Shown here: positions 55,110-64,000 of the stretch, in pieces | Position numbering within the stretch: the first letter of the stretch is position 1 | Layout of the letters: every line of letters begins with the position of its first letter | NCBI GenBank assembly: GCA_009733575.1 | Contig: ML769455.1 | Span: 62,001 to 126,000 of the forward strand | Direction of reading: 5' to 3' | DNA from: Gymnopus androsaceus JB14 | Lineage: Eukaryota > Basidiomycota > Agaricomycetes > Agaricales > Omphalotaceae | Length of the DNA: 64,000 nt | Made by a program: the position numbers and the translations under genes | The notes under the pieces: generated by a model | The model's database searches: none | Told to the model about the DNA's origin: nothing | Seen by the model: the letters and a program-made list of their open reading frames with translations, nothing else

Positions 55110-56612
55110 ACAGGCTGGAGCCGGTGTAGTATCTCAAATTGGGTATGAAGGAATAGTCTGTGTGTAGATGAATCTTACTCTTTGGATCGATTGGTTTGCT
55201 CACTACTAGGTAACTTGTTCATACATAATCACTGTAACATATCCAACACAGGCGGTTCTCTTTCTTACTAAAAGCATTTAACTGCGCTAGGGAGACAGGC
55301 GAGTCTCTAAACGCGTCTCCAATGTTTCTAGTTCTCTTTCACAGCATGTTAGTGCCCAATAAGGCAGAGCTTTGATTCAGCGACGCACGCGCGCGCTTGG
55401 TTCAAGGTGTCTTTGAAGGTGCCTAGGAACGCGTGGGTCGTCAAACGCGATGTCAAGGTTGATGAAAGTTCAAATGCGGGGACCAGCAATCTAACGCTCT
55501 TTCGATAGATCTGCAATGTTTTCTTTCGTGTCGTAACTGTGGTAGGTCTTTGTAGGAAAGGGTCCTAAATATTGGCTCGTTCGCGACTGTCTCGAGCTTC
55601 TATTGAAACGCCGGTGTACGACTACGATAATCTATTGAGTCCCGCGCTTACTGTATCGCTCACAGGAACTAGCAGCCTCTGCTTAGGGGGCGATCTCTAG
55701 AGTCTATGCGCTTCGTGTTTCGATTCCTTGATAACCAGCGGGATGCCGGCATACACTCTCAACAGCCCACCAGTTGAGCTCAATTCAAGAAGGTCCCCGT
55801 CAGCTGCGCGAGGCTGAACTTTGTGCCTTTTTTTTTCTTCTTTGTCAAGCCAGGGCGAATTTTGCTGGTTCTCGTAGCCATGGTCGTTGACGTTTTGCCC
55901 TACTAAGGCAACCCGAGTCAGTCTTCCCGTTCTATAATTGTCCTTCATTGATTGATATATGTTTTATCGTTGCCTCTCTTTTCTGTTATGATGAGTGGAG
56001 TTAAACGATCTCGGGCCATGTTCTTAAAAAAAACAGGCGAATGACGAATCTAAATAAATGGTGTAGCTACAATGGATTTTTCTGACGCGTGGGGTGCTGT
56101 TTTTCTTTTTCTTTCGCTACAACATCAGGCTCGATGAATCATCTCTATGCATAGATCACCCACAACGGCGGAGAAGCATCTACGCACTCGATTTCGGCCT
56201 AGGGAGGCTATGGCTGATTCTCGATTGTTCACAGATTGAACCGTTCCCATGTCGCGAGCAGAAATCGAGGCTCTCTGATTCTTTCCTTCTAGGAACATTA
56301 ACTCAGATCTCATTCTCCAAATTATCCAGTTATTGATCCGAATTTCAGACTGGATAATATTCACGAGCATAAGACGAAATCCGATTCATAGCTGTGGAGA
56401 TCGCTGTGATTGACAAGGTTCTCCGTTATTTATCCAGGCATTTACATTCATTTACATAACCCGAAAGAAGAATCGAGATAATGGCCTACAAGTAGCTTGA
56501 TCCTGGGAATCCAGGAGACTAAGCACCAGGATATAAAAATGTTGCGGGAGACCCCACTTTACCCTCACCCACGTACTACTTTTCAAACGACTCATCTTTA
56601 CAGTTATCATCC
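55110..56612. other. Intergenic, no supported gene
   Basis: About 1.5 kb without a recognisable coding region. An alternating CG tract (GCACGCGCGCGC near 55385) and a T-rich run near 55825-55840 are the only notable features. A C-rich TATAAA-like word (GATATAAAAAT near 56530) lies about 80 bp before the next ATG and could be its TATA box. Confidence 0.5.
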
Positions 56613-57234
56613 ATGGATAACCGGTAAGATCTTTTCTGGCATGGGTCGACCTATTTAATATTATACCACTCAGATTCTTGACTTACATGAACAACCCTAA
56701 CCAATCTCTCTACATGCCACTTGAACAGTGGGAGTTTCCCGTCCTTTGTATCCCAGGTCTCATCCGATTTTCCCCCCCCTTCCTTCTCCAACGACCTTGG
56801 AAAATGGCGGCATGGGTCTCTTCTCAAGCTGGAAACACTGTTACTATATGTCCGGCTGCCACACAGACTGCCGCTGTGGCTAGTAACTTCGCGTTATCTA
56901 TGGATCATGGGAGGACAGAGGTGGATGTAAAAAGAAAAAAGTCGGCTCTCTTGCAGGAAGAAAAGCCTGTGCTAAACGGAGGCGTAATGCAAATAAGGCA
57001 TCTTCTTTTCACTGTTTCGGAGGCTGATTGCAGTGCTGGTTTCACCACCAAACAACGTCTGCAATGTGTCGTCACATCCATACCTTTAACTGTTGCCTTT
57101 ACTCATTAGAGCACATTCTCCTAGATCACACAGACGCACACAACAATATAATGCGTTACCGATGCACGAAATGCAGTAAAGGATTCCGGTCTGCCAGCGA
57201 CCGAAAGCGCCATGAGCGTACCTGTACACTGTGA
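56613..57234 (+). CDS. Small C2H2 zinc-finger protein
   Basis: Exon 1 is MDNR; a 64-nt intron (GTAAGATC to ACTCAG) leads to FLTYMNNPNQSLYMPLEQWE. The C-terminal finger is canonical: YRCTKCSKGFRSASDRKRHE then RTC, ending at 57232-57234. A degenerate finger precedes it: ADCSAGFTTKQRL, then in a shifted frame CRHIHTFNC and SLEHILLDHTDAHNN. The shift lies near 57060-57075, where one base is probably extra. Small C2H2 proteins of this form are common transcription factors in Agaricomycetes. The target is unknown. It stands isolated in a gene-poor stretch. Confidence 0.65.
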
Positions 57235-58085
57235 ATCCGAAATCTTTAGCAGTGCATATCAAAAAATCCATGGTGTCTATTGTTCTAAAGTACTTTGCGG
57301 ACATAAAGTCAGAAACTGTGCTAATCCAGTGTGTTTATATAAAATGCCTAATAAGAAGGAGCGAGCATATGTGTCAATTTCGGTGGCTGTCAAGAATTTG
57401 CTACAGCAAAGTTTATGCCCTCGCAAAAGGTGTCAAGGAAATAATTCAAGTTGAAAGAATCTGCATCAGAATTTGGCCTCGTTCTGATACCTTCATTACA
57501 GCTTCGTTCTTGTATAGTAGTACAGTGCACTACTATAGTACTGTATCACTGTAGGCTTAGAAGGCTGATAGGAGACAAAGTCTAAGAAGACGTCCATCGA
57601 CTGAAACAGTTATGTAGTTGGGTTGTCATCAGGAAGACTACGTCCTGTGAGAATGAAAAAAATCAGAGCGGCCACCAGGCGGCGGTAGGAACAACGCGGC
57701 CCAAATTAGTTGACCTTCTGCTCACAATTCACGGTGTTTTCCGAACAAAGAAGCCAGCGTCGAAACAATTTCTTAAAAACATTGAACTAGTAAGACATAC
57801 TTTCAAGCTCATACACGTGTCGCTGTAGAGCGTAAACAGTCCATAGTTCTATGTGCCCAAAGTGTTCTTCTGCAGAGCAAGCGTTTCAACTAGGAAAAAA
57901 AAAGTAAAGTTGACAAATGTCAAAGCTATATGTAGCAGATCGCGATTTTGATCTCAGATTCGGAGAGCGATCACCGGAGTGCGGTGGATTGGCGTTCAGC
58001 GTTCAACGAGGCGAGGCAGGTAAGTACGTTTGAAAAATTGGTACAACATCACTTTTGAACAAGACACTAAATACTGCATGTACTA
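57235..58085. other. Intergenic, no supported gene
   Basis: Open frames at 57212-57554 overlap each other and the finger gene's 3' UTR and have no known motif. An imperfect hairpin (AGTAGTACAGTGCACTACT at about 57518-57536) followed by ATAGTACTGTATCACTGTAG lies near 57540. Nothing else is recognised. Confidence 0.5.
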
Positions 58086-60018
58086 TTAACGTTGGGTCGT
58101 AACCGTGGATTGTCCCACATTTATGGCATTGGGTGCGTAACTGACTTGCAAGCCTCCTTCTGCTGCGGGGTTTGATAGAGCCATATATGGGTTATTCGTC
58201 ACTGTTAGTGGAGGTGGAATATATGCTGGTGTGTAAGCGGGGGCGCGCGAGGAGCTGGGTGTCTGGGGTATTTCGCCGGTTGCTCGACCAGCTTCAACGC
58301 AGGCACGGCAGAATCCTGTTGGAATGATTGAAAAAAGATCGGACGTGTTCAAGAAAGGAAGGCTCACGACCACCAAGCATTAGAGGGACATCTGTTGCCT
58401 GGCACGACTTGCATTTGATCTCAGTCACTGTGGGTCGGGGCAGGTTCCCTGCTGTCATTGAAGTTCGCTGCCTCTTCTTCGGCGCTGATGGGGCGGAAGC
58501 AGAAGGAGAAAGGTGAGGAGTATTGTCCTCAATAGAGGCGACGGTGAGGCGTGCAGTTGGAGTTGGCTGAACTGGACTATACTTGGTACTGCTCGCTGCT
58601 CCAGTAATCACGGCAGCAAGATCCATGGCGGAGCTTGTGTTATCGTCTGTTTCAACGGCGCTTCTCTTTCTTCTCGCAGGCTTTGCAACCGATGGTAATG
58701 ATGATGGACCAGCGGCCAAAGCATTTGTCTCTATTGTCAAGGGTTCCTTTTGAATCGCCTTTCGAACACGTCTGGGCCTGGAGGGTGCAGCAGAGGGCTT
58801 GATAGATTTCATAATGTAGCCTGATGACAGTGTTGCCTACAGAGTGAAACATTTAAGCTTCTGGGGCAACGTATCAAATGCTTGAGAATGCTTACGGCTC
58901 GAAGTTGATCAACCAGCGCACCCGCTGGAAGACGATAAGCGAGGTAAGTTTTCCGTGGTTGGCTCCGTTTCTACCAAAGGATCAGAATTTTGTTTGAATA
59001 TAGCGCTGATATACCAACCAGCTTGTCCAATGCGATTCTATTCGCATTCATTTTCTCTTCTCCACCCACCCAACGATTCAGTGTATCCCATATAGCTGCT
59101 GAAGCACTTCGTAGTGTTATTCTTATGATACGAGGCATGATTGAACTGGTCTCCCCTGCTGAAGTTTCCGATACATCTTTGCCTTGCAGCTGAACGTAAG
59201 AGGTTATAACGATATCCCCACTTGTAAGTTAAACGCTCGCACACGGTGGTCCCGCGAGGGAGAATGAACCGATCGGATAGGGATTCGCGGAATTCGACAA
59301 TCAGGTCAAACCCTTTTGCTATAGATGCAGGGGCTCTTTGGGAGTTGAGCTGGGTATATTGGGATGCTGTTGCAGGATTAGTGAGTGATTTGATGGTGAT
59401 ACTAAGCATAGTAAGCTGTTCTGCACTGGCTGTTCCAGCGACAGCAAGCTGTAAGAGAGAAGCCAAAGTAGGGTTCGAAGCAGCCGCCTCGTTTATCTGA
59501 TCAGCAAGGGCGGGTGTGAGCGTGATCCGCTCAATGGACGAAGATGTCGGTGTAGACGTGGATGTGGAGCTGGAAGCACTCGATTGCTGGTATGCGAAAG
59601 GCCCTGAAGCAGTCGAGGCTTGAGGATGGTAGTGTGCCTCGTAAAGATTGGTATTTGAGAATATATGAGGACCAATTTGAACATCACATCCCCCTCGCGG
59701 GTACAAGTTATGTGGTGGAGGAGCTGGGGCTCCGCCCTTGGCATTTCTCTTTGTCTTGCTAGAAAATTTGGGCAGCACAGATGTGAGCCATCTTTCTCTG
59801 GCTATGGGACAAATTTTAGCGCGACTCGGTGACTTCCAAGTGGTACTGACAGCTCGACAAGGTAAAGGCAAGGACGTGACTGAAGAACAAGTAAGCAAGA
59901 TAAGCACTCTAAAACACAAAACACACCTTTCTGGAACACTGTTGAGCTCTGCGCTCCTGACCTCCCATCCTCTTTCTGGGCCGGTTTCTAGCTGAACGTC
60001 CAAGTTGAAGTTGCTCAT
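58086..60018 (-). CDS. Zinc-ribbon protein, probably nuclear
   Basis: The likely start is MSNFNLDVQLETGPERGWEV at 60018; the open frame extends further upstream but without an ATG. Conserved-looking blocks are RARERW-type text KICPIARERWLTSVLPKFSS, GGCDVQIGPHIFSNTNLYEA, LTPALADQINEAAASNPTLA and FRESLSDRFILPRGTTVCER. After introns the basic SRPRRVRKAIQKEPLTIETN and a Ser/Pro-rich part follow. The zinc ribbon reads EIKCKSCQATDVPLMLGG joined to FCRACVEAGRATG, giving C-x2-C-x12-C-x2-C. The tail ends at 58086. The build (ribbon plus basic and Ser-rich parts) suits a chromatin or transcription protein. I cannot name the family. It is divergent from BDP1. Confidence 0.7.
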
Positions 60019-60127
60019 ATCGGCGTCTATCTGAGACTGATAACATAGCGCGCTTATCTCTGATTTCTTTCTTCTTTTACGGTCTACGATGACCAGTCGT
60101 GTTCGTAGGTCTTCTTCCAATTCTCTT

Positions 60128-62116
60128 ATGGTCAAAATCTTGAATTGGATCGTTTAGAAAAGGGAGGGCCCATCTTCAGGCCTTTAGCGAGGCAAAAATC
60201 GCGTACTCCAGCAGCGAGTCAGAACGACGCCAATTCTCACCCACCATCTGCATTTGCAGAACAAGAACATAGTCCTCCGATTACTTCCTCGTCGACTGCA
60301 TCTGTATTTTTCCAGGGAAATGAATTTCCTACGTCTTCCGATGGGTTTTCTCAAAGTGCAACTTTTGCACCTAGACCAATCAATCTTCCGGTAGTAGCAC
60401 CATCTCTTTCAATGCCGCCCCCTGCTCCGAAAGCTCCTTCTTTTCCCAGGGCTTCTGCTGTTATCTTGTCTCAACCTGTGGTTTTGCCTTCAGTTGGCCC
60501 TCCTTCTCTTCATGTTCCTTTCGCAGTACCCACACCTCAACCCCCTCCTCGTCTCATACCCATTCCAACTGTGCCCCCTGTAGACTCTTCACAGCCTCTT
60601 CCATCGACCAGTAATTTTATAGAAAATAACCCTATCGATTCAAAGCAGTCCTGCACCGTCCGCTCCGAGAACAGCACGCCATGTAAACGTGTCAAGCGGC
60701 CTCGAAGGGGAACTTCCAAAGCTGTTGTTGATCCTGCAACTGAGAATACAGATGCAGAAGGGGATGACGGTGAAAATCTTGACGCGACGAATGAGACCGG
60801 GAAGAAAACGAGGAAGCGTAGAACGTCTGCGAGGAAAGCGTCAGCAGGGACGGAAGACGGCGTTGTAGAAGCTCGACCAACAAAGAAGAAGAAACGAGCC
60901 ACGAAATCGAAGCAAGCTGTTGATGTTGGATCGGATGATGGTGATGAACAAGTCAAAAAACCGAGAGGAAGAGCTCGAAAACGCCGCTCTGTATCTCTGC
61001 CGTCGTTCGATCCTAACGCTGACCCGGGTGAAGAAATCGATCCCACCGTAGTCACGATGGCTGCGCTTTGCAGCGACACGGGCCATGGTCGCGTCAGCAG
61101 CAAAGCACAGGAGATTATTGACAACCATAGTGCTTGGAAGGCGGCCAATCGTGAAAGACGAACAATGATGAAGTTCATGATGGAGAGAAAGAAATACGGG
61201 CAACCAGAGGATGCTGATGAAGTTGCCGCTGCTCCTGCACCTGCTACGCCAGTTGCAGAATCTTCCACTTCCGAGCAACCACCTCCCTCTCCCCTCGCGT
61301 CTACGTCAGCAGTTGCTACTGCTAATGTTGACCCAGATTCCTTCGATTATTCAAAAAACCTCACCGCGAGTCGATTCAATGTGCAAGTGCGCATAGGACC
61401 AAACGGCGAAACTATCATCGACGAAGAATCGCTGGTTGTGGATCGGGCAGAAGGTGCAGAGGAGGACACCAGTGGCTATACACATGTTGTCGAGAGCGAT
61501 AGGTCCAAGTTCACCAACAGTAGTACATACGGGAGAAAGCTTCGTGGGACTAGGTGGAGTGCAGAGGAAACTGAACTCTTTTATGAGGTAAGAAATCCTT
61601 ATCTTACGAGTTGTATGTGTGATTTTAATGATTTCCGTAGGCACTTTCTCAGTACGGTGAAAACTACGAGCTGATCTCGTATGTCTTACCTGGCCGCGAT
61701 CGTAAATCCTGCAAAAACAAATTCAAAGCCGAAGACAAGAGGAACCCCGGTCGTATTAACTATTGCCTAAATAACAGTACGCCAGTCGGTGCGTGCAGCT
61801 CCCTACATATCTCAAGCTCTTTTCATTCTTATGAGGGCGTTCTTTAGACATGGACACGCTTTCTCGCATGACTGGTCGAGACTTTTCTGGTCCCACACCC
61901 GAGATCGCCATCCCCAAGCCTGCAGAACCTCAGCCTGTGCCATCTACTTCTGCTGCTGTCCAAGAGCAAGAAGGCTTACAAGAAGGCGCTAATCGTAATG
62001 TCTTCTCATCATCCAAGTCGCGTAAACATAGTCGCAGCCGCAGTCGTGCCCCACCAGAGGAAGGGTTGACAATCATTGGCGATCTGGAAAGCTTTGTTGA
62101 CCATGACAAGGATTGA
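60128..62116 (+). CDS. BDP1: TFIIIB component B'' (Bdp1)
   Basis: Bdp1 is the SANT-domain subunit of TFIIIB, needed for RNA polymerase III transcription. The N-terminus reads LEKGGPIFRPLARQKSRTPA. A Pro-rich region, Lys/Arg-rich stretches (TGKKTRKRRTSARKASAG, TKKKKRATKSK) and PTVVTMAALCSDTGHGRVSS follow. The SANT domain is RGTRWSAEETELFYE joined to ALSQYGENYELISYVLPGRD and RKSCKNKFKAEDKRNPGRI. After another intron the tail LSRMTGRDFSGPTPEIAIPK ends at 62114-62116. The start is not resolved: the ATG at 60128 is one frame off from LEKGG, so one base may be wrong in the AATT near 60144. The antisense 243-codon frame inside this gene is a shadow. Confidence 0.92.
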
Positions 62117-62391
62117 GCAAGTTATGTTTTTGGAGTCTCGGGTGATTTGACCCTTTGGCCTTTCTGATGAATGCAAGCTTACAGTAAGATTCTGTTTGAA
62201 ATGTATATACATGTGTAACTAGATTAACTTCGTAGAAGTAATTGACAAGTTGAAGCACTGGCAATAGCAGTGTGTAGATAATTGTACAGTACAGATTCTG
62301 ATATGATACATATTCTTGGAGCAATTTGAAGGATAGTGTTATAAGCAAGACTCGATGGCTGCAAGATGATATAGATGTAGAGTCGACGAAG

Positions 62392-62771
62392 ATGCAAAAG
62401 AGTGTGGATATTATCGAGACCGAAGAGCCTTGTTCGAGAAAATCTTATGAGCGATGGAAGCGGTTTTGTGCTGAAAGAGCCATGAATCATCGACATACAA
62501 AATTTAAAAGAGACGGCTTACAACAAAGGTTCTTAGCATGGTTTCTTTCAGTTCCTGAGGAATCGGATGAACAATTTGTTGCTCATCGACGAGGTAAGGG
62601 TTCGATCTCGAAAACGACGGTATTTTTATTGATATTCTCGTCAAAGATCCAGTCGGGGATGAGGAACTGAACGCAAGTCAAATCGAAATACAGGCGTCTA
62701 GAGTCAGCGAGGAGCCTACAGAAGAATTTCCTCTCTCGTTATCGTCATCGGTTTCGGATGCAGAGTACTAA
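62392..62771 (+). CDS. Hypothetical protein, unrecognised
   Basis: The first ATG of the frame gives MQKSVDIIETEEPCSRKSYE, then RWKRFCAERAMNHRHTKFKR and GLQQRFLAWFLSVPEESDEQ. After HRRGKG one A appears missing near 62593-62597. In the shifted frame the protein continues FDLENDGIFIDILVKDPVGD, EELNASQIEIQASRVSEEPT and SLSSSVSDAEY to a TAA at 62769-62771. The two halves together look like one acidic protein of about 125 residues. No family is recognised. It lies 276 bp after BDP1 and 43 bp from the stop of the next gene. Confidence 0.5.
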
Positions 62772-62813
62772 TGAATGTTTAGCAAGCTTGATATCGCATA
62801 AATTCCAGTATAG

Positions 62814-62973
62814 CTACCTTACACGATGACCGTAAGGATGATGCCTCACTGTGACCACCCGAGGCGGCAAATCGAAGTCCACGGCGTCGTGGATCATCAA
62901 GTTCATCCAGAGCAGAGTTGATCGTAGGGTAAGGAGGCTCTTTACGAGTTAGTCTACCGCGGAATACTGGCAT
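62814..62973 (-). CDS. Microprotein of about 52 residues, unrecognised
   Basis: It starts MPVFRGRLTRKEPPYPTINS and ALDELDD. After removal of one G from the GG at about 62902-62903 (CC on the minus strand) it continues HDAVDFDLPPRVVTVRHHPY and GHRVR to a TAG at 62814-62816. Without that correction the frame runs on into low-quality text. The corrected sequence is compact, with an ordered Pro/His/Arg-rich end, and looks like a conserved short protein. I cannot name it. It converges on the previous hypothetical gene. Confidence 0.5.
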
Positions 62974-64000
62974 GTTGAAAGAAAGTGAAGGAAAGGCACT
63001 AACGTCAACAGGACCAGAGAAAGATTATATATGCGTAGCGGAAAATACCGAGAGACGCGTCACTCTTGCCTGAGTCAAAAATCTGCGAATGGGAATTTGA
63101 CTTGTGAGAAAAAGTACGAGAGAGAAGCCACACGAAAAAGGAAAGTCTACTAGCCCGATTCAAATCTTCTCAAAAAACCTAGTAGGCCGCTTCAAGAAAA
63201 TCTTTCAACACAGCTCCTTATTCAGTTTGATTCAAGCTCCAACCAGAATTGAATTGCTTGCGTCACTCGCGCGAAATTTCGAAGTGGCCTAGGTTTTTTT
63301 GAACAGCCATCATTTGTACTTACGCAGGGTGACTACTGAAGACCGATAGGCTCGTGAACCCGCCGTTCTCCGAATTCGCCAAATGACAAATACTTGCTGA
63401 CTTCGGTACAGTATGATCAGATTATTTTTCCCTGCAGTAGGCTGAGTCAGCATATTACAACTTTGAGAGGATGAATCCTAGGCAACTAGACTATAGTGCG
63501 GCACAGACATGACACGCAAAGCGGAGATTACGGGCCCGGGATTCAGTCAGCGCTCATTTCATTACTCTCATTACTATCAGACTCCACTGCATTCTAGGTA
63601 TGTACATTGTTCTGACTGACTCATTTCCGCCACAGATAGGAAACCGCAGCGAAAAGCCCTCAGATGATCGAAGGCAAGTGTTGTTCTCCCTCTTGGGTCG
63701 CGCTTGAAGCGTTACCACCCCCGGTGATCAGTATTGTTAGATTGAGTTCATGATCTGCAGGCTTCGAACCGACTACTCCTTGATTTCTCTACAGCACTGT
63801 GGCAGAGGCAGGAGGAATGATAGCTTGTCGCATTAAAATCGTGCCTGCGTGATAAGCTGATGAAACAGTCCAAGCCGGGCCAGCTCCTATGTAGAATGTT
63901 TGAAACAAATCGCTTCGCTACGCCACTCTTGAAGATCATTGCAAGCAGACTCGTTCTCGAGAAACCGTACGTGTATATTTAAGAACAGAAGCACCTACCC
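62974..64000. other. Intergenic, no supported gene
   Basis: The last kilobase has only short open frames (maximum 63 codons). The word GCTTCGAACC at 63761-63770 resembles a reversed tRNA B-box but no A-box or acceptor stem fits. Nothing else is recognised. Confidence 0.5.

Noticed and set aside
60537..61268. 243-codon minus-strand open frame
   Set aside because: It lies wholly antisense to the BDP1 coding exon, and its Ser/Phe/Leu-rich text mirrors BDP1's Lys/Glu/Ala codons. It has no family of its own.
63757..63775. tRNA-like B-box (GGTTCGAAGC on the minus strand)
   Set aside because: No A-box, anticodon stem or acceptor stem can be drawn around it.
1..64000. Biosynthetic or defence gene cluster
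   Set aside because: No PKS, NRPS, terpene cyclase, NLR-type or other cluster genes occur. The genes are unrelated housekeeping loci in ordinary fungal order.

Overview
The window is nuclear DNA of a filamentous basidiomycete, most likely an Agaricomycete. The genes are dense and on both strands. Each is cut by several introns of about 48-60 nt with GT(A/G)NGT donors and YAG acceptors, and many neighbours are divergent pairs separated by under 200 bp. Gene content is conserved fungal housekeeping: ADE5,7, SED5, NOP6, a CUL4-type cullin, APC5, RRB1, TAF1, PacC/RIM101, UTP11, LSB5, mitochondrial SerRS, RFC4, RPB6, ATG101 and BDP1. No rRNA, convincing tRNA, CRISPR array, prophage or prokaryotic operon was found.

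Layout. 1-12341: a 5'-truncated ADE5,7, an ankyrin/CCCH protein, an NAD(P)-type glycerol-3-phosphate dehydrogenase, SED5, NOP6 and a complete cullin. 12342-19440: a rearranged region. The ancestral order appears to be cullin> <APC5 <zinc-binding coiled-coil gene. Pieces of the 3' ends of all three genes are duplicated between the cullin and APC5, together with two tandem F-box-like relics and a 385-bp MITE-like element with perfect 29-bp terminal inverted repeats. 19681-31000: amidase, an unnamed Ser-rich protein, RRB1, an unnamed coiled-coil protein and TAF1. 31157-43187: PacC, UTP11, a FAR1-like DNA-binding protein, LSB5, mitochondrial SerRS, RFC4 and RPB6. 44254-52159: a three-RRM RNA-binding protein, a lipase of the bacterial/fungal GHSxGG type and an RRM-like Ser-rich protein. 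52160-58085: gene-poor, holding ATG101 and a small C2H2 finger gene. 58086-62973: a zinc-ribbon protein, BDP1 and two small unknown genes. The last kilobase holds nothing I can support.

Quality caveat. About fifteen otherwise well-conserved genes need a single-base insertion or deletion, usually in a 2-4 nt homopolymer, to read through. Independent pseudogenisation of so many essential genes is implausible, so I treat these as probable base-calling or assembly errors and flag each one. The exception to watch is ATG101, which has several breaks plus a CA microsatellite in its coding sequence.

I did not find a convincingly new multi-gene system. The most unusual part is the 12.3-19.4 kb segment, where the shared border of two ubiquitin-ligase genes (cullin and APC5) has been duplicated and has collected F-box debris and a transposon.
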